Shown here: positions 52,449 to 61,918 of the stretch, one piece after another | How the letters are laid out: every line of letters begins with the position of its first letter | How positions within the stretch are numbered: the first letter of the stretch is position 1 | NCBI GenBank assembly: GCA_010909165.1 | Contig: MU008164.1 | Coordinates: forward strand, 1,550,001 to 1,614,000 | Reading direction: 5' to 3' | Length of the DNA stretch: 64,000 bases | Source of the DNA: Anthoceros angustus | Lineage: Eukaryota; Streptophyta; Anthocerotopsida; Anthocerotales; Anthocerotaceae | Notes under the pieces: generated by a model | Seen by the model: only the letters and a program-made list of their open reading frames with translations | What the model was told of the DNA's origin: nothing | Database searches by the model: none | Position numbers and translations under genes: made by a program

Positions 52449-53378
52449 CACTAATGAAGAAATAGCCAGTGCGATCTGCTTGGGTCACGGAGTCGAGTCG
52501 ACCATATGAGGCTGGTGTGATGGGGCAGCTGCGAGAACTACTATGAGATAGTATTGATAACACCGTGGATAATACGGAGAGTTTTACACTAAAAAAAACA
52601 TATACTATGAGGTAAAATGGCTTGTGATTGTGAGCTTTTATTCACTCGTGGATGCCTTGCTCATGCTTGAAGGCACTTTGTATTTCTTCGCTCATCTTCG
52701 AAGAGGTAGAGCATGTTTCGGTCAGGCCAGGAAGTTATGTTTAACATTCCAACTTAGCACCCAGTCCTTAGGTTTGATAGTCTTCTTGTATTGCTTATTG
52801 CTAGTTGCTTGTAATAGACCTCTTAGTTCCATATTATTGGACTGCTTGCAGACAGTTTCTAGGCTTGAGAGGTTTGAGAGGATCTTATCTCTAATGTGTG
52901 GTGGTGAGATAGATGTAAATGCGTTAAATGCCGTTGTAAATTCCCTAATCATGGTGTGTTTGCTGTTTGCTCTTGTGTGAATAGGAATGATATTTGGATA
53001 TAACCCCAATCAAAGTCTTAGGGATCTACGAATCCACGTAGTGTGAGCTGCTCTCCTATCAACAGCAAAACGGAGCAAGTTCTGATCCAGGCATATGCCC
53101 ACAAGTCCTCATTTCATTTGCGCCTTGAGTTAGAATGCTCTCTGTAATTTCTTTCCCATTCACACTCTTGGGCGAGCCTTTCAGCACGTCTTTGCAGACG
53201 CTGGCGATGTCTGAACCTACAGCAGCGCGCGGCAGGCAGGGAAGGATGTGCCGACTGTTGTAGAGGAAGTTTTGGTGACCTTGGGTCAGTTGTGGGGGCT
53301 TATTATCGTCTGCTGAAAATGTTGGGTGTCCCCAGCTGGTGTCTGCTGACCCCCCATTTTTCGACAGCAACATCCTCC

Positions 53379-53427
53379 CATGTCTACATGTCCCACTCGG
53401 GGTGTTCAAGAGGGACATGTAGACATG
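53379..53427. repeat. Perfect inverted repeat with PPR-derived loop
   Basis: CATGTCTACATGTCCC (53379-53394) pairs perfectly with GGGACATGTAGACATG (53412-53427). The 17-base loop plus the adjoining base reads, on the minus strand, TCTTGAACACCCCGAGT, the same wording as the LLNTPSG codons of the DYW domains here. Corresponding structures recur in the other two R copies, with a deletion in the third. Confidence 0.85.
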
Positions 53428-53622
53428 TTGAAAAGCTTGGGGTCATGGGAAAACTTGAAAAGCTTGGGCAACCAAGTCCCAAAGATGTTTGCCAAGTGCT
53501 GAGCTGCGGCGGGTTCAAGAGGGACATGTAGACATGTTGAAAAGCTTGGGGTCATGGGAAAACTTGAAAAGCTTGGGCAACCAAGTCCCAAATATGTTTG
53601 CCAAGTGCTGAGCTGCGGCGGC
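53404..53622. repeat. 109-bp tandem repeat, 2 units
   Basis: Units at 53404-53512 and 53513-53622 begin GTTCAAGAGGGACATGTAGA and contain AAGCTTGGGCAACCAAGTCC. They differ by one base (AAAGATG versus AAATATG). The R copies at 55216-55430 and 58000-58205 also have both units, with short deletions. Confidence 0.85.
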
Positions 53623-53697
53623 TGTGATCCGGCGCTATGCGGCCCACCAGCAACGGGCTCGTCTTGGGCAGTAGGTTGAGCTCATCGCTGCCTGGCC

Positions 53698-54458
53698 ATG
53701 GCTTCGGCAGCGACGCCTATCCTCCTGCTACGCCTTGCGCCTGCTGACTGCTCATCCTCTGCCTCTGCTGCCGTCCGGAGCAGTGTTAGGAGCCCAGCAC
53801 TTCCCTTCGAGAAAATGTGTGGTGGTGACGGGTTTCCCAGCCAGGATCCGGAGCAGGAGCACTTGTGGCAACAATTTTTCTGGACCCTACCATGTGGTGG
53901 GACAACAGACGAGATAAGACGAGCTCTTATTCGCCTGACTTCCGTGTAAGGGGTCCGGCGAGATGCTGTGGTTAAACAACATGTCTAAGCCAGCTTGGGT
54001 TGATGCGCAGCTCGTCTCCTTGGATATGCGGATGGGTGCGGATCGGAAATGGGCGTCGTAACGGCTGGAATGGTCAGAATGTCATTTCATTAAGGGAAGC
54101 TTTGAGGCCGTTGGAGCCCAGGAATCTTTGGCGCAGACAGACTCAATCTCTGTTTTACAGTGTGCTAAAACTGTGTACAGCTAAGAAGGATTTGGTTGTG
54201 GGGCGAGTTCATTATCTCACTGCCAAACTTGGGTATGAGTCCATTGCATACTTGGGGAACCATATCTTGCGCATGTATGCATGTGGAGGTAGCCTAGAGG
54301 AGGCAATGGACGTGTTCACCAGGGTGGGCAAACCAAATGTCTTCGTGTGGTTTTCCATAATCTCTGCACATGCTAAGGGAGACCTAAGGAGGCCATACAA
54401 CTGTACCATGAGGCGCAGGTCAGGAGTGAAGCCGAATGCTCTCTTTGTAGCTTTCCTT
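53698..54458 (+). pseudogene. PPR copy E (3'-truncated)
   Basis: Starts with MASAATPILLLRLAPADC, an Ala/Ser/Arg-rich organelle-targeting-like leader shared with F and G, then EQEHLWQQFF. A TAA stands where the intact copies have CAG (ATGTCATTTCATTAAGGG versus ATGTTATGTCAGCAGGGG). The PPR part runs to VKPNALFVAFLH and then switches at TTCA into segment R. Small indels shift the frame several times. Confidence 0.8.
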
Positions 54459-55509
54459 CACTCGTGGATGCCTTGCTCATGCTTGAAGGCACTTTGTATT
54501 TCTTCGCTCATCTTCGAAGAGGTAGAGCATGTTTCAGTCAGGCCAGGAAGTTATGTTTAACATTCCAACTTAGCACCCAGTCCTTAGGTTTGATAGTCTT
54601 CTTGTATTGCTTATTGCTAGTTGCTTGTAATAGACCTCTTAGTTCCATATTATTGGACTGCTTGCAGACAGTTTCTAGGCTTGAGAGGTTTGAGAGGATC
54701 TTATCTCTAATGTGTGGTGGTGAGATAGATGTAAATGCGTTAAATGCCGTTGTAAATTCCCTAATCATGGTGTGTTTGCTGTTTGCTCTTGTGTGAATAG
54801 GAATGATATTTGGATATAACCCCAATCAAAGTCTTAGGGATCTACGAATCCACGTAGTGTGAGCTGCTCTCCTATCAACAGCAAAACGGAGCAAGTTCTG
54901 ATCCAGGCATATGCCCACAAGTCCTCATTTCATTTGCGCCTTGAGTTAGAATGCTCTCTGTAATTTCTTTCCCATTCACACTCTTGGGCGAGCCTTTCAG
55001 CACGTCTTTGCAGACGCTGGCGATGTCTGAACCTACGCGCAGCGCGGCGGCAGGCAGGGAAGGATGTGCCGACTGTTGTAGAGGAAGTTTTGGTGACCTT
55101 GGGTCAGTTGTGGGGGCTTATTATCGTCTGCTGAAAATGTTGGGTGTCCCCAGCTGGTGTCTGCTGACCCCCCATTTTTCGACAGCAACATCCTCCCATG
55201 TCTACATGTCCCACTCGGGGTGTTCAAGAGGGACATGTAGACATGTTAACTTGGGTCATGGGAAAACTTGAAAGCTTGGGCAACCAAGTCCCAAAGATGT
55301 TTTAAGTGCTGAGCTGCAGGTTCAAGAGGACATGTAGACATGTTGAAAAGCTTGGGGTCATGGGAAAACTTGAAAGCTTGGGCAACCAAGTCCCAAATAT
55401 GTTTGCCAAGTGCTGAGCTGCGGCGGCTGTGATCCGGCGCTATGCGGCCCACCGGCTAGCAATTTGGCGCTCGTCTTGGGCAGTAGGTTGAGCTCATCGC
55501 TGCCTGGCC
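54455..55509. repeat. Interspersed non-PPR segment R, copy 2
   Basis: Enters at CTTCACTCGTGGATGCC inside PPR copy E. It is almost identical to copy 1 over about 600 bases (54470-55060 versus 52650-53225), then shows small deletions in the tandem-repeat part. Confidence 0.85.
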
Positions 55510-56837
55510 ATGGCTTCGGCAGCGCGACGCCTATCCTCCCTGCTACGCCTTGCGCCTGCTGACTGCTCATCCTCTGCCTCTGCTGCCGTCCGGAGCAGTG
55601 TTAGGAGCCCAGCACTTCCCCTTCCGAGAAAATGTGTGGGTGGTGACGGGTTTCCCAGCCAGGATCCGGAGCAGGAGCACTTGTGGCAACAATTTTTTCT
55701 GGACCCTACCATGTGGTGGGACAACAGACGAGATAAGACGAGCTCTTATTCGCCTGACTTCCGGTGTAAGGGGTCCGGCGAGATGCTGTGGTTAAACAAC
55801 ATGTCTAAGCCAGCTTGGGTTGATGCGCAGCTCGTCTCCTTGGATATGCGGATGGGTGCGGGATCGGAAATGGGCGTCGTAACGGCTGGAATGGTCAGAA
55901 TGTCATTTCATTAAGGGAAGCTTTCGGAGGCCGTTGGAGCCCAGGAATCTTTGGCGCAGACAGACTCAATCTCTGTTTTACAGTGTGCTAAAACTGTGTA
56001 CAGCTAAGAAGGATTTGGTTGTGGGGCGCCGAGTTCATTATCTCACTGCCAAACTTGGGTATGAGTCCATTGCATACTTGGGGAACCATATCTTGCGCAT
56101 GTATGCATGTGGAGGTAGCCTAGAGGAGGCAATGGACGTGTTCACCAGGGTGGGCAAACCAAATGTCTTCGTGTGGTTTTCCATAATCTCTGCACATGCT
56201 AAGCACGGGAGACCTAAGGAGGCCATACAACTGTACCATGAGGCGCAGGTCAGGAGTGAAGCCGAATGCTCACGTCTTTGTAGCTTTCCTTCAGGCTTGT
56301 GCATTTGCCACCGACTTGGAATCTGGCAGAAAAGTGCATTGCGATGTGGTGGAGAGTGGCATTCCTACTAACTTGTTTGTTGGCAACTGTCTGGTGGACA
56401 TGTATGCCAAATGTGGCGAACTGAAAGATGCACGCCAGGTTTTTGACGGCATAGCCACAAAGGATGTGGTAACATGGACGGTGCGGATTGCTGGGTATGC
56501 TAAATGCGGTGAATTGAAAGATGCACGCCAGGACTTTGACAGCCTGAACACAAAGAATGTGGTGACATGGACTGCCCTGATAGCTGGGTATGCCCAGCAA
56601 GGGCTCGGCAAGAGGCGCTTGTCCTGTATGAACGAATGGAGCTAGAGGGCTGATTCTGGCTAACCGTATTACTTTTGCGTGCCTTCTGAAGGCCTCTGCA
56701 AGCACTGGTTCCTTACAGAAGGGCAGGCAGCTTCACTCTGATTGTGGGAAGAGGAGTGCTGGAGGATGTAATGTTGGGAAACTCCTGGTGGACATGTATG
56801 GAAAATGTGGTGCACTGGAAGATGCACGCCAGGCTTG
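55510..56837 (+). pseudogene. PPR copy F (no E/DYW region)
   Basis: ATG 55510 opens MASAARRLSSLLRLAPADC, a Ser/Arg/Ala-rich N-terminus without acids for about 15 residues, typical of mitochondrial or plastid import signals. The leader EQEHLWQQFFLDPTMWWDN follows. TAA at about 55912 (the same nonsense change as in E and G) ends this frame. Downstream the PPR motifs remain (GRRVHYLTAKLGYESIA, YACGGSLEEAMDVFTRVG, ESGRKVHCDVVESGIP, KDVVTWTVRIAGYAKCGE). The PPR sequence ends at GALEDARQA plus a stop, and E and DYW motifs are missing. The following 56838-57160 is non-PPR DNA shared with copy G. Confidence 0.8.
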
Positions 56838-57160
56838 AGCTTGTAGCTGTGGCAGGGAGTGCCTGAGGTCTTGATGGTGGGGGCACAGCCTGATTCACTG
56901 TCCTCCAATAGTTTGCAGCTGCAATATTCGGGGTCACGTCAGTGGGGCCAGCCGTGGGTGGCTGGTGACAGCATTTGCTCGTATCGAGGCTGCAATGCCT
57001 CGTTGACTTTGGTCCGCAGTTGCTGTCGCCCAATGGTGCCTCTTCCCGGAAGCTCATTTCCAGCTCAATGTTGGGCCCCATGGGCAAAGCGTTTGTGGGT
57101 ACACTGGCTAATGTTGATGCTTGGAGCATCTCTCTACTGTGGTCTGCTGTTTTGATTCGC
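56838..57160. repeat. Shared non-PPR tail after copy F
   Basis: Starts GCTTGTAGCTGTGGCAGGGA and ends GTTTTGATTCGCGGCAGCTG. The same tail follows copy G (59600-59930). After copy F it switches at GGCAGCTG into segment R; after copy G it continues into unique DNA. No gene recognised. Confidence 0.8.
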
Positions 57161-58290
57161 GGCAGCTGCGAGAACTACTATGAGATAGTATTGATAACAC
57201 CGTGGATAATACGGAGAGTTTTACACTAAAAAACATATACTATGAGGTAAAATGGCTTGTGATTGTGAGCTTTTATTCACTCGTGGATGCCTTGCTCATG
57301 CTTGAAGGCACTTTGTATTTCTTCGCTCATCTTCGAAGAGGTAGAGCATGTTTCGGCCAGGAAAGTGTTTAACATTCCAACTTAGCACCCAGTCCTTAGG
57401 TTTGATAGTCTTCTTGTATTGCTTATTGCTAGTTGCTTGTAATAGACCTCTTAGTTCCATATTATTGGACTGCTTGCAGACAGTTTCTAGGCTTGAGAGG
57501 TTTGAGAGGATCTTATCTCTAATGTGTGGTGGAGATAGATGTAAATGCGTTAAATGCCGTTGTAAATTCCTAATCATGGTGTGTTTTGCTGTTTGCTCTT
57601 GTGTGAATAGGAATGATATTTGGATATAACCCCAATCAAAGTCTTAGGGATCTACGAATCCACGTAGTGTGAGCTGCCTCCTATCAACAGCAAAACGGAG
57701 CAAGTTCTGATCCAGGCATATGCCCACAAGTCCTCATTTCATTTGCGCCTTGAGTTAGAATGCTCTGTAATTTCTTTCCCATTCACACTCTTGGGCGAGC
57801 CTTTCAGCACGTCTTTGCAGACGCTGGCGATGTCTGAACCTACGCGCGCGCGGCGGCAGGGGGAAGGATGTGCCGACTGTTGTAGAGGAAGACCTTGGTG
57901 ACCTTGTGGGGCTTATTATCGTCTGCTGTTGGGTGTCCCCAGCTGGTGTCTGCTGACCCCCATTTTCGACAGCAACATCCTCCCATGTCTACATGTCCCA
58001 CTGGGGTGTTCAAGAGGACATGTAGACTTGGGGTCATGGGAAAACTTGAAAGCTTGGGCAACCAAGTCCCAAAGATGTTTGCCAAGTGCTGAGCGGCGGG
58101 TTCAAGAGGACATGTAGACATGTTGAAAAGCTTGGGGTCATGGGAAAACTTGAAAAGCTTGGGCAACCAAGTCCCAAATATGTTTGCCAAGTGCTGAGCT
58201 GCGGCGGCTGTGATCCGGCGCTATGCGGCCCACCGGCTAGCAATTTGGCGCTCGTCTTGGGCAGTAGGTTGAGCTCATCGCTGCCTGGCC
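57161..58290. repeat. Interspersed non-PPR segment R, copy 3
   Basis: Starts at GGCAGCTGCGAGAACTACTA exactly as copy 1 does. It carries more small deletions than copies 1 and 2, for instance TTTCGGCCAGGAAAGTG versus TTTCGGTCAGGCCAGGAAGTTATG, and loss of short words in the tandem-repeat part. Confidence 0.85.
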
Positions 58291-59597
58291 ATGGCTTCGG
58301 CAGCGCGACGCCTATCCTCCCTGCTACGCCTTGCGCCTGCTGACTGCTCATCCTCTGCCTCTGCTGTCCGGAGCAGTGTTAGGAGCCCAGCACTTCCCTT
58401 CCGAGAAAATGTGTGGTGACGGGCCCAGCCAGGATCCGGAGCAGGAGCACTTGTGGCAACAATTTTTCTGGACCCTACCATGTGGTGGGACAACAGACGA
58501 GATAAGACGAGCTCTTATTCGCCTGACTTCCGGTGTAAGGGTCCGGCGAGATGCTGTGGTTAAACAACATGTCTAAGCCAGCTTGATGATGCAGCTCGTC
58601 TCCTTGGATATGCGGATGGGTGCGGATCGGAAATGGGCGTCGTAACGGCTGGAATGGTCAGAATGTCATTTCATTAAGGGAAGCTGGAGGCCGTTGGAGC
58701 CCAGGAATCTTTGGCGCAGACAGACTCAATCTCTGTTTTACAGTGTGCTAAAACTGTGTACAGCTAAGAAGGATTTGGTTGTGGGGCGCCGAGTTCATTA
58801 TCTCACTGCCAAACTTGGGTATGAGTCCATTGCATACTTGGGGAACCATATCTTGCGCATGTATGCATGTGGAGGTAGCCTAGAGGAGGCAATGGACGTG
58901 TTCACCAGGGTGGGCAAACCAAATGTCTTCGTGTGGTTTTCCATAATCTCTGCACATGCTAAGCACGGAGACCTAAGGAGGCCATACAACTGTACCATGA
59001 GGCGCAGGTCAGGAGTGAAGCCGAATGCTCACGTCTTTGTAGCTTTCTTCAGGCTTGCATTTGCCACCGACTTGGAATCTGGCAGAAAAGTGCATTGCGA
59101 TGTGGTGGAGAGTGGCATTCCTACTAACTTGTTTGTTGGCAACTGTCTGGTGGACATGTATGCCAAATGTGGCGAACTGAAAGATGCACGCCAGGTTTTT
59201 GACGGCATAGCCACAAAGGATGTGGTAACATGGACGGTGCGGATTGCTGGGTATGCTAAATGCGGTGAATTGAAAGATGCACGCCAGGACTTTGACAGCC
59301 TGAACACAAAGAATGTGGTGACATGGACTGCCCTGATAGCTGGGTATGCCCAGCAAGGGCTCGGGCAAGAGGCGCTTGTCCTGTATGAACGAATGGAGCT
59401 AGAGGGCTGATTCTGGCTAACCGTATTACTTTTGCGTGCCTTCTGAAGGCCTCTGCAAGCACTGGTTCCTTACAGAAGGGCAGGCAGCTTCACTCACAGA
59501 TTGTGGGAAGAGGAGTGCTGGAGGATGTAATGTTGGGAAACTCCCTGGTGGACATGTATGGAAAATGTGGTGCACTGGAAGATGCACGCCAGGCTTG
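58291..59597 (+). pseudogene. PPR copy G (no E/DYW region)
   Basis: Same organisation as copy F: targeting-like MASAARRLSSLLRLAPADC, the leader, the shared TAA, then an open frame 58694-59410 with KKDLVVGRRVHYLTAKLGY, LGNHILRMYACGGSLEEAMD, ESGRKVHCDVVESGIP and TKNVVTWTALIAGYAQQGLG. It stops at GAGCTAGAGGGCTGA, where a C present in the intact wording GAGGGCCTGATT is missing. The PPR part ends at GALEDARQA. F and G are nearly identical in their PPR portion, so they are the youngest pair. Confidence 0.8.
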
Positions 59598-61290
59598 AGC
59601 TTGTAGCTGTGGCAGGGAGTGCCCGAGGTCTTGATGGTGGGGGCACAGCCTGATTCACTGTCCTCCAATAGTTTGCAGCTGCAATATTCGGGGTCACGTC
59701 AGTGGGGCCAGCCGTGGGTGGCTGGTGACAGCATTTGCTCGTATCGAGGCTGCAATGCCTCGTTGACTTTGGTCCGCAAGTTGCTGTCGCCCAATGGTGC
59801 CTCTTCCCCGGAAGCTCATTTCCAGCTCAATGTTGGGCCCCATGGGCAAAGCGTTTGTGGGTACACTGGCTAATGTTGATGCTTGGAGCATCTCTCTACT
59901 GTGGTCTGCTGTTTTGATTCGCGGCAGCTGGTTCTGAGCATTCTTTCTGGAACGCAGTTGATCACCTGAGAAAAGACGTGGAGGATGATTTCTCTTTGGT
60001 GGCCGGCCCTCTGATTACAGTGGCAGCTCTTACATTTAGCCTGCTCAAGCCAGGTCTAACTCAGCCTTGCTTAGGCTAAGTGAACTATGGCAGGTGTCAG
60101 GGCCAGGTCTAACATCCAGCCTTGCTCAGGCCAAGTGAACTGTGAACGTTCGGTTTGCACCGATGGTTTGTGACACGTATCAAGGACAAGTAACAAGAGT
60201 CACGCACGATCACTTCGTGAAGAAATGGTGCAAACGGGATTCCATCCTCGGCAGCGATCTCCCAGAGGACCATGCCCATTGCAGTAAGCCATGGATGGTT
60301 TATGGAGGACCTTTGGGGCCCTTCTCTTCTTCCAGTTAACAGGAATAAAGACGTAAAGACAGTGTAGTCCAGGAGTTGCAGTTCTCATACAACCGTTGGT
60401 GGGAAGCTGAGGGGGACTTTGTACAGCGTACTCCAGCTGCGATGTATATTTTTCAAGAACACACACGGATTGCGTACATCTGAAAACGAAATTGTTCTCC
60501 ACAATCACGAAACCATCCAGACACTGCTACTACTGGGATAAATGTTTCTTTTTCCAAGAGAGGCTACGCTTCAGCAGAGTTGCCGCCAAGCATAAAATAT
60601 CGACCTGGTTACACGACCTGGTCAAACACCCTCAGGATTTGTCAACCAATTTTGGCATGGGGAACCTGGTTAACTTAGATGTGCTGGATTGCTGATGCAT
60701 ACATCCAAGCTTGCTCTATCTCAAATGTTTCGGATAAGGTGGCACCTTTTGACCAGCTGTAGATTACATCCATCAGACTTGAACCAAGTGACTCGGCATT
60801 CTGCTCCACATCTATGCTTAATATGATACATGAGCTCATTTTTCACACGGGCTTGCCCACTTGATTTCTCCAAAGGTGCGTGCCAAGATAGGACTCCACA
60901 TCCTTCTCAGGCTTGTATAGCGAAAGAGCCACCAGCTTCTCTTCTTCAGCCAAAATCGTGAACTAGCTCCTGGAAGTTTTCGTCATCATGTACGCCCCAG
61001 ACCATCTGGGATTTGTCTTTCTATCTCCTTAGCCTTCAGCACACTCTTCCGCCTGGGGGCCTCAGATCCCAAGGGACAGGCTGCAGCAACTCTCAAAGAA
61101 CTGAATTCACATAAGATAATTCATCTGAACGTGTACGCATGCATCTCTCCTCTCTCCCGGCGCCCTTTAAACGTCTGAAGAGCCTTAATAATAACGTCCA
61201 TTAACTTGTGTTCGAAACGCTTTGAGATTTAGTTAAATTTTAACTCTGTAACTTTAGATCTTAAAAATAGAACTAATTTAAAGAAGAAGT
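59598..61290. other. Intergenic region with a small tandem repeat
   Basis: The first 330 bases are the tail shared with copy F. At 60049-60141 there is a 2-unit imperfect tandem repeat (CCAGGTCTAAC...CAGCCTTGCT.AGGC.AAGTGAACT). On the minus strand at about 60860-60965 a short open stretch reads AEEEKLVALSLYKPEKDVES, then YLGTHLWRN. It looks protein-like, perhaps an orphan exon or relic, but I recognise no family. Confidence 0.45.
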
Positions 61291-61294
61291 TGAA

Positions 61295-61470
61295 GAATTT
61301 TATTTAACTCCACTAAGGACGGATTTCCGTCATGGGACTTGGTACTTAATAACTTGTACCATGATGTACCTAAGCTAATTGCACCAAGGGCATCCACTCC
61401 CTTTAGGCACCCCATCTGAGTACCGATCTAAGCTCAGGATGCTTAATCACGGTGTTCTTATAAATGTGAA
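61295..61470 (+). repeat. Dispersed repeat, copy 4
   Basis: Reads CACTAAGGACGGATTTCCGT, GGGACTTGGTACTTAATAAC, CAAGGGCATCCACTCC and CACCCCATCTGAGTACCGAT, the same order as copies 1-3. It lies about 140 bases upstream of the heat-shock-like elements of the BAG gene. Confidence 0.75.
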
Positions 61471-61608
61471 CTTGATATTCAGGTTAAAATAGATTATCTC
61501 TGCTGGTAAAGTAAATAGTAGTTGTATTGAATCTTCCATAAATAACAATAATAAGTCTCACTATGTGTAGTTAAGCGTAAGATCCTCAGTTCAAACATAC
61601 ATACAACC

Positions 61609-61738
61609 TTCTAGAAAGTGATGGAGATTCCCCAGTGACCGCGCTTCTCGCACCTTCCCGACACGTTGCGAACACTGGGGAGGTTCTGGAGATTTCCATG
61701 GAGTCGCTTCTCGTGCAATTTCATAGGGCCCTATAAAT
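61609..61738 (+). promoter_or_regulatory. Putative heat-shock promoter of the BAG gene
   Basis: TTCTAGAA (61609-61616) is a perfect two-unit heat-shock element. TTCTGGAGATTTC (61684-61696) is a three-unit element with one mismatch (GAG for GAA). TATAAAT at 61732-61738 is a good TATA box, 180 bases before the ATG. Plant BAG genes of the IQ-BAG group are known to include heat-induced members, which fits. Confidence 0.6.
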
Positions 61739-61918
61739 TGGCACATCACGCACTCCAACTGCTATTCTGACAACAGCTTGTGAGCTAACTTGAAGGTTGT
61801 GTTTCTTTCTGCGGTCTGCATTCCCCTCGGCTGCTTAGCGTCTTGGTCTTCGGTGTGGTTTGGAGCTGGTAGCCTCGTGAGTGCGGCAAAGCTGGCGGGA
61901 CTTTTTGGAGGCAGAGGC

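Larger units (their letters stand above)
52524..53697. repeat. Interspersed non-PPR segment R, copy 1
   Basis: Begins GGCAGCTGCGAGAACTACTA and continues with TTTTATTCACTCGTGGATG, GACGCTGGCGATGTCTGAAC, and the hairpin and 109-bp tandem repeat listed separately. It leads directly into the start of PPR copy E. Short frames on both strands show no domain. Further copies are at 54455-55509 and 57161-58290. It may be promoter and leader sequence carried with copies E-G. Confidence 0.8.

Noticed and set aside
61790-61918. Upstream extension of the BAG protein from 61790
   Set aside because: It would begin at TTG; the first ATG in frame is 61919 and the extension is probably leader.
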